This document shows positions 33,837 to 43,025 of a stretch of DNA of 52,752 bases, in pieces; within the stretch, counting starts at the first letter, position 1; every line of letters begins with the position of its first letter. The position numbers were made by a program, and so were the translations under genes. The stretch comes from Cytophagaceae bacterium (GTDB lineage: Bacteria; Bacteroidota; Bacteroidia; Cytophagales; Cytophagaceae), in contig JALONM010000017.1 in assembly GCA_025454925.1 (NCBI GenBank), forward strand, positions 1-52,752, in the 5' to 3' direction. The notes under the pieces are model-generated. The model did not search any database and was not told the origin of the DNA. It saw nothing but the letters and a program-made list of their open reading frames with translations.

Positions 33837-35177
33837 TTATTGCTTTTGAAGTTTTTGGGCTTGTGCCGATAAATAATCAGTGCTATACCCTTTGAGTGCA
33901 AAATACAGGATATATGCATAACAAGCGAGTATCAAAATAAAACTATTCTGAAAACCGATCTGGTCGCTTAGAACACCTTGCAACAATGGGATAAAAGCCC
34001 CCCCTACCACCATGGTTACCATTACGCCAGAGCCCGCACTGGTAGATTGGCCCAGGTCTTTTATTCCTAATGGGAAAATACATGGCCACATCACCGAATT
34101 AAATAAGCCTACTAACACCAGCATAAATGCTGAAAGGGGGATACTTACCACGGGAAATTCAAATCCATGGTTATAGATTAAAACGGGCAATTCCATTTTT
34201 ACTTTTTCCATCGGTCCAAGCATGCTGGCGCCTACAAGAATAAGGGCAACAAATGTAACTGCCGCCAATAATTTCTGTGAGCTTACTTTTTGTCCAATGG
34301 CACTACCCAGCAGCCTGCCAATCATGGCACTGCCCCAGTAGTACGCCACCACACTGGAGGCGTGTTTTTCGGAAAGATTAACGGATGATTTCAAATACAA
34401 AATTAGCAAACTCCCTATAGCCACTTCAGCCCCTACATAAAAGAAAATGGATAAAGCCCCCGACATTAAATGCTTAAACTTTACTAATTCCGGCAAGCTG
34501 ATTTTGCCATCTTCCTGGGAGGAAATTTTGGGTAATTTCACAAAGTATAAAACCGAAGCTATACTCAATGTCAATAAAGCTAAAACCACATAGGGACCAC
34601 GAACCGCTTCAGCCTTTTCAGTGGCCGAAACAAGCCCTTCTTTTAAAATGAACGTAGCCCCTATAATCGGACCAATAAAGGTAGCGAAAGAGTTTAATGC
34701 TCCACCCAGATTCATCCGGGAAGAAGCTGTTTCTGCAGGTCCTAAGGCCGTAATATAGGGATTGAGTGCCACTTGTAATATGGCCAAGCCAATCGCTACT
34801 ACGAATAAAGCAAACAAGAAAAAAGCATAGGAAACGATAGACGAGGCAGGCACAAATAAAAACAAGCCCAAACCCATGATTAACAATGCCAGTGAAATAC
34901 CTTTCTTATATCCAACCTTGTTTATTATAAAACCTGCAGGGAAAGACATGATTCCATAAGCAATAAAAAAACAGGATTGAACCAGCATGGCCTTCCAGTT
35001 TTCATTTTCATTAAACTGGAATAAGCTTTTTAAACTCGGAATCAATACATCGTTCATAACCGTGATGAACCCTATCATAAAGTATAAGGAAATCATCATA
35101 ATTAGTGGACCTGTATGTTTTGTTTGCTCTGCAGAATCCAACCGCACTGAATTACCATTTCCCCCTATTGAAGCCAT
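33837..35177 (-). CDS. sugar MFS transporter (FucP/GluP type)
   Basis: The 446-residue protein has about twelve membrane segments. FucP-family features are FITVMNDVLIPSLK in helix 1, FFIAYGIMSFPAGFIINKVGYKKG, the NPYITALGP loop with SRMNLGGALNSFATFIGP and the C-terminal NSVMWPCIFPLGIKDLG. Relatives import fucose, glucose or galactose with protons. The exact sugar cannot be told. A 61-residue gene follows closely on the same strand. A terminator separates it from the T9SS cargo gene upstream. Confidence 0.92.
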   Translation of the reverse strand: MASIGGNGNSVRLDSAEQTKHTGPLIMMISLYFMIGFITVMNDVLIPSLKSLFQFNENENWKAMLVQSCFFIAYGIMSFPAGFIINKVGYKKGISLALLIMGLGLFLFVPASSIVSYAFFLFALFVVAIGLAILQVALNPYITALGPAETASSRMNLGGALNSFATFIGPIIGATFILKEGLVSATEKAEAVRGPYVVLALLTLSIASVLYFVKLPKISSQEDGKISLPELVKFKHLMSGALSIFFYVGAEVAIGSLLILYLKSSVNLSEKHASSVVAYYWGSAMIGRLLGSAIGQKVSSQKLLAAVTFVALILVGASMLGPMEKVKMELPVLIYNHGFEFPVVSIPLSAFMLVLVGLFNSVMWPCIFPLGIKDLGQSTSAGSGVMVTMVVGGAFIPLLQGVLSDQIGFQNSFILILACYAYILYFALKGYSTDYLSAQAQKLQKQ

Positions 35178-35215
35178 ATTGCCTTTTATTTTTTTGCATG
35201 AAAACCATCTTTATA

Positions 35216-35244
35216 AAAAGGGCAGACGAATGGTCTGCCCTTTT
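35216..35244 (-). terminator. intrinsic terminator of the T9SS cargo gene
   Basis: AAAAGGGCAGAC (35216-35227) pairs with GTCTGCCCTTTT (35233-35244) around a 5-nt loop. On the minus strand a short T-run follows, ending transcription of the 35266 gene before the sugar transporter. Confidence 0.85.
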
Positions 35245-35265
35245 ATCACGCTAAATATATCAGAA

Positions 35266-36189
35266 TTATTTCAAAACCACCTTTTTGCTATAAGTATTTC
35301 CTTCTGCACTGATTTGAAGAAGGTAAATTCCGGATTGAAATGTTTCGGTTTGTATGGTTTCCATAGCATTGGAACTGGTCATTTGTGCCACTTCCATTCC
35401 ATTAGCGTTTAATAATTTTATTGTTTTGAGTCCTGGCTCGGAAGAAAGATCTACATGTAGATTTTCCTGAGCAGGATTCGGGAAAACAGAGAACTTAGAC
35501 CCAAACACGGCATCTTGTGAAGAGGCGGTGCTATTGGCATCGGCATGTGTACCAACAGCATCACCAACCTCAATCCAGTTAAAGATCATGGAAGCAGGAA
35601 ATGTTGTTCCTCCTGGCCATGCATAACTGATGGAGATTCCTTCTACATCAGTGAAAATTCCATTTGTAAATAACATATTGTTTTTATCCGCCTCGTTAAA
35701 AACAAAATCGTATGTATGAAAATTTCCATCTGCCGCAATGCCATTGCGCGTCTTATCTAACGTAGAAGCATAGCCACCATTTGTTCCGTTCAAATTGATC
35801 AATAAATCAGCTCCCGCCGAGGATGCTTTCACCGACACACGTACCGTGCAAGGAACCGCCAATTGAAGATGTGCGTAATCGTTTGCACCACCACAATCGT
35901 TGTTATCCATTTTCATCACGGAATAGTAATTACCGTCTGATCCAGTTCCGTTTGCATCAGATAAGGTAATATAACCGACATTGGGTCCCATAGTCCAAGA
36001 AAAACGAGAACTTCCAAAATAATCGAGAGCAGCTTCCGGCCCACAATTATTGGCTGCAGTACCATCAAAATTATAATTATAGCCTTCCTCTTCAGAGGTA
36101 GCCATGTTGTTGGATAACATTGAATGCGTTTGGCCTATGATCGAGCCCGCGAAGCTTAGGCATAGAATAGTAAGTAAAGTCTTTTTCAT
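35266..36189 (-). CDS. secreted protein with T9SS type A sorting domain (cargo C)
   Basis: I place the start at ATG 36189 (MKKTLLTILCLSFAGSIIGQ signal peptide), giving 307 residues; the longer frame has a hydrophilic leader. The passenger (20-220) looks like a jelly-roll or galactose-binding-like beta domain (FDGTAANNCGPEAALDYFGSS, HLQLAVPCTVRVSVKAS, IFNWIEVGD). The tail has KFSVFPNPAQENLHVDLS, IKLLNANGMEVAQM and GIYLLQISAEGNTYSKKVVLK, a type A sorting domain. It is predicted to be exported and may bind glycans; the latter is inference from the fold only. Confidence 0.85.
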   Translation of the reverse strand: MKKTLLTILCLSFAGSIIGQTHSMLSNNMATSEEEGYNYNFDGTAANNCGPEAALDYFGSSRFSWTMGPNVGYITLSDANGTGSDGNYYSVMKMDNNDCGGANDYAHLQLAVPCTVRVSVKASSAGADLLINLNGTNGGYASTLDKTRNGIAADGNFHTYDFVFNEADKNNMLFTNGIFTDVEGISISYAWPGGTTFPASMIFNWIEVGDAVGTHADANSTASSQDAVFGSKFSVFPNPAQENLHVDLSSEPGLKTIKLLNANGMEVAQMTSSNAMETIQTETFQSGIYLLQISAEGNTYSKKVVLK

Positions 36190-36408
36190 ATCCGTAATGT
36201 TTTGGTTTTGTTCTTTGATATAAAATACCAAATCGGTTATGAAAAGGAACTAGTCTGAACCTAAATTCGATCTAAACACCCATTCAGATTGGGTTATAAA
36301 CCCGTAAAAAATTGCTTAATAATTTCCATTCATAACGCTTCATTTTGGCTAAAAAGGCTATTTTTAGTCGTTTGATGGCATAATAATTCCATTAAAGAAT
36401 TTTTTACG

Positions 36409-37056
36409 TTATAAAGCTCTTTTGAAAGGTTTTCTACCGGTAGCCAAGCCACCCTTAAAAATCAACAAAGGAAAATATAAAAATAGTTTCAGGTCTAGCA
36501 AGAAGCTAGCTTCTTTAGCGTAGCGCACATCCCATTCGAATTGTTCTTCCCAACTAAGGTCGTTAGCCCCATGGATTTGGGCCAACCCAATAATGCCTGG
36601 CTTTACTTTATGCCTTAACTTTTGGAATTCTGAGTATTCCTCAAGGTATTCGGGCAATAATGGCCTTGGGCCGATCATACTCATCGTACCATTTAAGATT
36701 AAAAATAACTGTGGAAATTCATTCAATCTTGTTTTTCGCAGAAAACTCCCCCAAGCGGTTAATCGCTCCAGCTCAGGAGAGGTTCCCTCTTTTAGAGTTT
36801 GCAACTTTATAATTATGAAAGCTTTATCATTTAAACCGATACGTTCCTGATAATAAAAAATTTTGCCCCAAACCAGATATTGAATAAATAACAATAAGGA
36901 CCAAACCGGAATTCCAATTAAAATAAGAGTCAAAGCAATTCCTATATCAAAAATTCTTTTTGACACCCTATACCAAGGATCTCGACTCATCCAATCCGGA
37001 ATGTATTCTACTGAATGGCTAGACAATGCTTTACTTTGCGGCTTCTTCCACCGCAA
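36409..37056 (-). CDS. bacterial sugar transferase (PglC/WcaJ-like) with altered catalytic Asp
   Basis: The 215-residue protein has one membrane-embedded helix (about 38-60) and the polyprenyl-phosphate glycosyl-1-phosphate transferase fold: YYQERIG, MSMIGPRPLLPEY, KPGIIGLAQIHG and EWDVRYAKEASFLLDL. In this family the catalytic dyad is Asp-Glu in an LDExPQ stretch; here it reads RLNEFPQ, so Asn112 replaces the nucleophilic Asp. KFRTM is also altered to KLQTL. If active it would transfer a sugar-phosphate to undecaprenyl phosphate; it may instead be inactive. It overlaps the SulP gene by 26 nt; the ATG at 36990 is an alternative start. Confidence 0.8.
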   Translation of the reverse strand: MRWKKPQSKALSSHSVEYIPDWMSRDPWYRVSKRIFDIGIALTLILIGIPVWSLLLFIQYLVWGKIFYYQERIGLNDKAFIIIKLQTLKEGTSPELERLTAWGSFLRKTRLNEFPQLFLILNGTMSMIGPRPLLPEYLEEYSEFQKLRHKVKPGIIGLAQIHGANDLSWEEQFEWDVRYAKEASFLLDLKLFLYFPLLIFKGGLATGRKPFKRAL

Positions 37057-39232
37057 TATTCATAAAATTGTTCAGAAAGCGAATGGAATCCTCAATTTCT
37101 ATCGGCTCTAACAATTCCAAGCGTTTATGAATCAGCAACACATTGTTATGACTTTCGATATAATAGCCCTTCTCGCGTTCAAAAAACTGAAGCATACGGT
37201 GATTGAAAAAAGCACGTACTTCCTGTTCGTTTCTGCCTTCAAGGTAAAAATCTTTCGAAAAGTCAGGGTATTTATCAAAATTAATATCTTTTGAGCCACC
37301 AATATCCTTCAAGATATCCAGGGCTCCCGTTTTCTCCAGAATGAAATCGGGGGTTTTACAAGCCAAATCCGTTACCAGAAGAATTGTCATTCTATAATCG
37401 GTTTTGGTCATCATAGCCCCTTCTTCAATTAATATATCAGCGAAAAAGAAGTTACAGTGTTGTCCGTGCCCCATCAACATATTTTGACCATACTGGGCGC
37501 GTTGCGCAATATGAAATGGAGCAAAGCGAAACTTCAAAATGCTAGACGTGCGTCGATGATCAAAATTCAAGGCATGCTTGTTGGCCAAATCCGACAATGC
37601 TTGTTGTCGGTTATTATAAATGATTTTGGTTGGTGCAAAAATGGCATCATTCACTAATTTCCTTGCCGACAATGGATGCGTAGAATATGGAGTTAAATTT
37701 TCCAGCCCGGTAACCGCTATAAATCCTCCATGGTTGGTAAATTGATCTTCATAATCATGAATATGCTCCATAAACGTATGGTCAATCATAATAGCCTTGG
37801 AAAGATCCAGATCTACTTGCGCATTCTTAGGTATTAAATCAAATTTCTTTTTGAATGAAATAAAATTCGTAAAAACTGCGGCGTCTTCGAGTTTTACCTG
37901 ATAATGATTTTCCCCTACCTTTTCTACCGAAGTTTTTGTTTTAAACATTGTAGAAAGAGGCGCTCCAAGAAAAATGTGTTGCAGGAATTTAACCAAAATT
38001 CCGAACGCAATACCAATAAGCAGATCTGTTGCCAAGGTAACCACCATGGTAGAAAGGAAAATGACGAGTTGATCGGGGCCAATCTTTAGCGTTTTCTTGA
38101 ATTCATCTGGAGAAGCCAAGCGATATCCTGTAAAAATTAACATCGCAGCGAGTGCCGCATTTGGTATCATACGAATCAAAGGAGCCGCAAAAACGACGGC
38201 AACCAGCAGGAAAAACGCATGGAAAAAATTTGACCACGGACTTTTAGCACCGTTGTTAATATTCGCCGACGATCGCACTATTTCGCAAATCATTGGCAGT
38301 CCACCAACCAATCCTGCCAGCGTATTCCCAACACCTACAGCAACCAGGTCTTTATTCAGGTTACTTTTTCGCTTCATCGGATCCAAACCATCGATGGCCT
38401 TCGCTCCTAACAAACTTTCTATGGAACCTACCAGCAAAAACATAATAATGTATTTGATGGAAGTAAACGATGTAATCTGGCTGAAATCAGGGAATACCGA
38501 TGGTATAAAAGAGTCGGGAAGATTTACTAAAATTTCCTTATGGTCGAGGTGGTAGATACTGTTGGCAAATTCATAATCATGATCTACGTGCAGATTAAAA
38601 AATAAGCCCAGAGGAATGGCAATCATAAGCACAAGCAAGGGGCCAGGAATCAGCTTGGCATAGCGCAGTTTTATTTTTGGAAGGGTAAATAAAATTAGGA
38701 TACTAATAATGCCAATGCATGCCAATTCCGGGTTAAGGTGCGCAATGCTATGCGGTATTTCCTTAATTAACTCAATGGCCTCTTTAGATTCCGGTTTTAC
38801 TCCAAGGGCAATATGAATCTGCTTGGATGCAATGATGATTCCTATGGATGCCAGCATACCATGAATGGCTGCGCTAGGCATAAAATCCACCATGATGCCG
38901 CTTCGGAAAAGACCAAGCACGATTTGCAAAAGACCCGAAACCATAATGACCGCCAAAGCCAGCTGATATCCTGCTTCGAGATTACCCCTTCCCAATTCTT
39001 CAATACATCCCAATGCAATTACTATCAAACCAGCCGCAGGACCTTTGATGGTTAAATGAGAACCACCAATAAACGACACCATTAATCCCCCTATAATGGC
39101 GGTATAAAGACCCGCAATAGGAGGGAAACCACTTGCCTTCGAAATACCCAGGCACAAGGGCAGGGCAATCAGGAACACTAAAAACCCGGAAATCAGGTCC
39201 GACTTCCAATATTGTTTGAAATTAGAAAACAT
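37031..39232 (-). CDS. SulP-family anion transporter with STAS and extra C-terminal domain
   Basis: The 733-residue protein has a SulP membrane domain (about 10-420: LPLCLGISKASGFPPIAGLYTAIIGG, GPAAGLIVI, ESLLGAKAIDGLDPMKRKSNLNKDLVAVGVGN) and a STAS domain (about 430-512, with VDLDLSKAIMIDHTFMEHI). SulP proteins carry sulfate, bicarbonate or related anions. Beyond STAS lies an additional about 200-residue region (535-733) with FRFAPFHIAQRAQYGQNMLMGHGQHCNFFFADI and a mixed alpha/beta C terminus; most SulP proteins end soon after STAS. The sugar transferase gene overlaps its end by 26 nt. Confidence 0.88.
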   Translation of the reverse strand: MFSNFKQYWKSDLISGFLVFLIALPLCLGISKASGFPPIAGLYTAIIGGLMVSFIGGSHLTIKGPAAGLIVIALGCIEELGRGNLEAGYQLALAVIMVSGLLQIVLGLFRSGIMVDFMPSAAIHGMLASIGIIIASKQIHIALGVKPESKEAIELIKEIPHSIAHLNPELACIGIISILILFTLPKIKLRYAKLIPGPLLVLMIAIPLGLFFNLHVDHDYEFANSIYHLDHKEILVNLPDSFIPSVFPDFSQITSFTSIKYIIMFLLVGSIESLLGAKAIDGLDPMKRKSNLNKDLVAVGVGNTLAGLVGGLPMICEIVRSSANINNGAKSPWSNFFHAFFLLVAVVFAAPLIRMIPNAALAAMLIFTGYRLASPDEFKKTLKIGPDQLVIFLSTMVVTLATDLLIGIAFGILVKFLQHIFLGAPLSTMFKTKTSVEKVGENHYQVKLEDAAVFTNFISFKKKFDLIPKNAQVDLDLSKAIMIDHTFMEHIHDYEDQFTNHGGFIAVTGLENLTPYSTHPLSARKLVNDAIFAPTKIIYNNRQQALSDLANKHALNFDHRRTSSILKFRFAPFHIAQRAQYGQNMLMGHGQHCNFFFADILIEEGAMMTKTDYRMTILLVTDLACKTPDFILEKTGALDILKDIGGSKDINFDKYPDFSKDFYLEGRNEQEVRAFFNHRMLQFFEREKGYYIESHNNVLLIHKRLELLEPIEIEDSIRFLNNFMNIAVEEAAK

Positions 39233-39347
39233 AAGGTTCGTTTATATTCGAGCTTAAACCTATTCACCAAATCTGAAGTAAATCTGTTTCACAAAATAGT
39301 TTTAAATGATTTTTTTAAAAAAATTTACCTCCTGGCACAATTTTTCG

Positions 39348-39355
39348 TATATTTG
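39348..39355 (+). promoter_or_regulatory. candidate -7 promoter element (TATATTTG)
   Basis: TATATTTG matches TAnnTTTG and ends 7 nt before the miniprotein ATG, so the leader would be at most about 3 nt. No TTG is present at the -33 distance. Confidence 0.4.
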
Positions 39356-39362
39356 ATCTATT

Positions 39363-39737
39363 ATGAAATATCTACTCGCCATAACAGTCTTCTTCATTGT
39401 GCTTTGCACAGGTTGTAACGCTATGGCTCAGAGTGAATTAGCTACAGAAGACGATAAAAAAACAGAAGTTTCCTTTTCTGTTTCTCCTTCTCCTTTTGAT
39501 GATCAGGTGGTCGTAAATATCAACCACAAAAACGTCACCATTACTTCTGTCCGTATTTTTGATGCTATAATGGCCAAAGAAATCGCTAACATCGAAGTAA
39601 AAGATCCCTCTAAAAGTGGAACAACCTCCGTGGTGATTAATCTTCCTCAAGATTTAAAACCGGGGGTGTATTTTTGTGTCCTTTACAGTCACAAAAATAT
39701 TGTGGACACCAAGCGTTTGCTGAAAGCTGCTCTTTAA
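39363..39737 (+). CDS. stand-alone T9SS sorting-domain-like miniprotein
   Basis: A 124-residue protein with a signal sequence (MKYLLAITVFFIVLCTGCNAMAQ; a Cys18 lipobox-like site or a signal peptidase I site after AMA). The rest has the shape of a type A sorting domain: FSVSPSPFDDQVVVNI, ITSVRIFDAIMAKEIANI and LKPGVYFCVLYSHKNIVDTKRLLKAAL. Only about 15 residues precede it, so there is essentially no cargo. Possible roles are a T9SS client by itself, a small periplasmic partner or a relic of a longer cargo protein. Confidence 0.7.
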   Translation: MKYLLAITVFFIVLCTGCNAMAQSELATEDDKKTEVSFSVSPSPFDDQVVVNINHKNVTITSVRIFDAIMAKEIANIEVKDPSKSGTTSVVINLPQDLKPGVYFCVLYSHKNIVDTKRLLKAAL

Positions 39738-39895
39738 AAATTCTCCTTAACATGTTACCTACTGCCATCGGCTCGTTCATCTAAAGCGATTTGCCTATTT
39801 TTTACTGTGCCTATTTTTCTTAATTTCGCCGGTTAACATTTTTGACTTTATTCATAGCAGCTTAGAATAGCTTGCACTAAACACTTATTGTTCAA

Positions 39896-42800
39896 ATGAA
39901 TTACAGATTAATCAACAACGTTACCGGATGGCTGGTGTTTGCAATAGCCACTGCGGTGTATATCCTTACACTGGAACCCACCGGAAGCTTCTGGGATTGC
40001 GGTGAGTTCGTATCTACAGCCACCAACCTGATGATTCCACATCCTCCTGGAGCTCCTTTCTTTTTGCTTATCGGAAGACTTTTTTCTCTCTTTGCTGCCA
40101 GTCCTGAAACCATCGCGTACTGGGTAAACATGTCTAGCGCACTCTCCAGTTCTCTGACAGTACTTTTCTTATTCTGGTCGATCACCCTGCTGGCCAGAAA
40201 AATTGTAATTGCCGACAGTCCTGCAGGGTACTCAATTGGTCAGATCTGCGCCATCATGGGCGCTGGCGTAGTAGGTAGCTTGGCATTTGCCTTTACCGAC
40301 TCCTTCTGGTTCTCCAGCGAAGAGGCCGAAGTGTATGCCATGTCTTCATTCTTTACAGCCTTTGTGTTTTGGGCAATTTTAAAGTGGGAAAGCGTTGCCG
40401 ACGAAGCCGGTGCCGACCGTTGGATTATTCTTTTAGCTTACATGGTAGGCCTTTCCATCGGAGTTCACTTACTTAACCTGGTAGCTTTGCCTGCACTTGC
40501 ATTTGTGTATTATTTCAAAAAATACAAAGCGAACCTTACCGGTATTGCCGTTACTCTTATCATCAGCGCCATATTGATTGTGTTGGTGATGAATGGCATC
40601 ATTACCGGATTGCCATCCATGGCCAGCAAGGTTGAAGTGTTTTTTGTAAATAATCTCGGCATGGGCTTTGGTTCCGGAATCATCTTCTTCGTAGTTTGTC
40701 TAATTGCCTTGTTAACCGCCGGTATTGTTTATACCATTAAAACCAACCGTGCTTTACTGAATACGATTTTATTAAGTTTCGCCTTTATCCTGATCGGATA
40801 TTCGAGCTACGCCATCATTGTAATTCGCTCCCAGTTTGAGCCGACCATCGACATGAACGATCCGGAAAACATCATGTCTTTCGTTTCTTATCTGAAGCGT
40901 GAACAATATGGAGACCGTCCATTGCTCTATGGGCCTGTATATACCGCAGGATATCCTGAATCTTCGGAAAGAGAAAGTCCGATTTACAGAAAAGGGAAAG
41001 AGAAGTATGAAATTTTTGATTACAAAATGAAATACATCTATAACAAGCGCCACGAAATGCTTTTCCCAAGGATGTATTCTACTCAACCTTCTCATGTGGA
41101 AGCTTACAAAGAAATCATGGACATTAAAGGCGACCACAGGCCATCCTTCAGCAAAAACCTAGGCTACATGTTTTACTGGCAAATGGGTCATTTCTATTTC
41201 CGATATTTCTTCTGGAATTTTGTAAGCCGTGCAGGAAGTGACTATGGCTCAGGAGCCATTCCTGTTTCCGAATGGTTTAATAAATCAGAGCCTGTTGGCT
41301 TGGCCAAAGGCAAGGACGCAAGTGGCAAAGAAACCTACTTCGCCAATTTGGATGGAAGCATTCCTGAAATGCTCGGACGCGACAAAGCCCGCAATAATTA
41401 CTTCGCCATCCCGCTTATTCTGGGCCTGATCGGATTGTTCTATCACTTTTCCAAAGACCGCAACTACGCTATCATTAATTTGATGTTTTTCTTCTTTACA
41501 GGGTTAGCGCTCATCATTTATCTGAACCAACCTCCTATCGAACCAAGGGAACGTGATTATACCCACGTTGGTTCCTTCTACGCTTTCTCGATATGGATTG
41601 GTTTAGGAGTACTGGCATTATACGATTTGATGAATAAAGTCATGAAATCTATGCCTGCTTCCCTCCTAGCCACTTTGATAGGCTTAATCGTACCAGGAAT
41701 TTTGATGGCTGAAAACTGGGACGACCACGATCGCTCAAAGCGCTACCACTCGGTAGATTCGGCTAAAAACTTATTGAACTCCTGTGCGAAAAATGCCATT
41801 CTGTTTACCGGAGGAGACAACGACACCTATCCATTGTGGTATGCACAGGAAGTAGAAAAAGTACGCCGCGATGTAAGGGTTTGCAACCTGAGTTTACTCA
41901 ATACAGACTGGTACATTAACCAAATGCGAAGAAGATCTTATGAGTCGGACCCTTTGCCTATCAGCATTAAAGAAGAGAATTACCTATCCGGCACCAACGA
42001 CATCATTTATTATTACAACGCCCGGGGTGAAAAAGAAAGCAAATTAGCGCTAGATCTCCGCAAGTACTTGCAAGCCGTAAATAATCGAAAAGGAAGTGTA
42101 ACGCAAATGAGTGGCGGCGGTGAGGCCGTAACCATTTATCCATCTAAATTGATGCTGTTACCGGTGGATAAAAATGCTGTATTACAAAAAGGAATCATTG
42201 CCGAAAATGTTAAATCGTACGTGCAGGATACCATCCTTTGGAATATCCCAGGCAATCATTTCGACAAGAAAACACTTATTATCCTCGACATGATTGTCAA
42301 TAATAACTGGGAGCGTCCAATTTACTTCTCAACGACTCTTAGTTCGGAAGATTACCTTAACCTGAGAGAATACATGCAATTGGAAGGGCTTGCCTATCGT
42401 TTATTGCCGGTAAAAGTGCCAGGAGCCAAGTACGGCTGGATCAACAGCGATATCATGCAGAAGAATATGATGGATTTCCAATTCAGGAATCTGACCGATT
42501 CTACCATTTACTACGATGAAAATTTCTTGCGTTTCCCTGCCAATGCGCGCAATCAATATCACGCACTCGCCTCACAGCTTATTGCTGAAGGGAAAAACGA
42601 TAAAGCCAAAGAAGTGGTAAATCATTGCTTAAAAATGATGCCGGATGCTGCTGTGCCTTATGACTACTATATGCCACCCTTTATTTCTCTGTTGTATAAA
42701 TTAGGAGAAGCATCCAAGGCCGATGAAATTGCCAATACCATGACACGCCGGGCGGTACAGTCCTTGGAATACCAGCAGGCACAAGGTATATCCAGCAGTT

Positions 42801-42922
42801 CCCGCGATTATCAGATGAATTTGGCTTACCTGGATCAAATTGTAAATGCCTACCGCGAAGCCGGAAAAAATGAAGAAGCCAACCTGGTTTACCAGACGCT
42901 AATGAAATATTACAGCAGATAA
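39896..42922 (+). CDS. DUF2723-family membrane protein (GT-C type)
   Basis: The 1008-residue protein has an N-terminal DUF2723 domain with about ten or eleven membrane segments in the first 600 residues and a large soluble C-terminal part with TPR-like helices at about 860-1000. The first periplasmic loop contains FWDCGEFVSTATNL with Asp34 and Glu37, the position of the catalytic acid in GT-C glycosyltransferases, followed by PHPPGAPFF. The family is annotated in databases as glycosyltransferase family 117-like; the transferred sugar and acceptor are unknown to me. A strong terminator follows. Confidence 0.9.
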   Translation: MNYRLINNVTGWLVFAIATAVYILTLEPTGSFWDCGEFVSTATNLMIPHPPGAPFFLLIGRLFSLFAASPETIAYWVNMSSALSSSLTVLFLFWSITLLARKIVIADSPAGYSIGQICAIMGAGVVGSLAFAFTDSFWFSSEEAEVYAMSSFFTAFVFWAILKWESVADEAGADRWIILLAYMVGLSIGVHLLNLVALPALAFVYYFKKYKANLTGIAVTLIISAILIVLVMNGIITGLPSMASKVEVFFVNNLGMGFGSGIIFFVVCLIALLTAGIVYTIKTNRALLNTILLSFAFILIGYSSYAIIVIRSQFEPTIDMNDPENIMSFVSYLKREQYGDRPLLYGPVYTAGYPESSERESPIYRKGKEKYEIFDYKMKYIYNKRHEMLFPRMYSTQPSHVEAYKEIMDIKGDHRPSFSKNLGYMFYWQMGHFYFRYFFWNFVSRAGSDYGSGAIPVSEWFNKSEPVGLAKGKDASGKETYFANLDGSIPEMLGRDKARNNYFAIPLILGLIGLFYHFSKDRNYAIINLMFFFFTGLALIIYLNQPPIEPRERDYTHVGSFYAFSIWIGLGVLALYDLMNKVMKSMPASLLATLIGLIVPGILMAENWDDHDRSKRYHSVDSAKNLLNSCAKNAILFTGGDNDTYPLWYAQEVEKVRRDVRVCNLSLLNTDWYINQMRRRSYESDPLPISIKEENYLSGTNDIIYYYNARGEKESKLALDLRKYLQAVNNRKGSVTQMSGGGEAVTIYPSKLMLLPVDKNAVLQKGIIAENVKSYVQDTILWNIPGNHFDKKTLIILDMIVNNNWERPIYFSTTLSSEDYLNLREYMQLEGLAYRLLPVKVPGAKYGWINSDIMQKNMMDFQFRNLTDSTIYYDENFLRFPANARNQYHALASQLIAEGKNDKAKEVVNHCLKMMPDAAVPYDYYMPPFISLLYKLGEASKADEIANTMTRRAVQSLEYQQAQGISSSSRDYQMNLAYLDQIVNAYREAGKNEEANLVYQTLMKYYSR

Positions 42923-42944
42923 AAGCCTGCTGAATAGAATAAGG

Positions 42945-42980
42945 CAAGTACTCATCCTCAGGGTGAGTACTTGTTTTTTT
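42945..42980 (+). terminator. intrinsic terminator
   Basis: A 13-bp stem with one G-T pair (42945-42957 with 42961-42973) and a 3-nt loop is followed by seven T. It lies between the DUF2723 gene and rlmB. Confidence 0.9.
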
Positions 42981-43025
42981 ACCCTGTATAGTTTTCCTGA
43001 AGACTTTAGTGAATTGAACAACATC

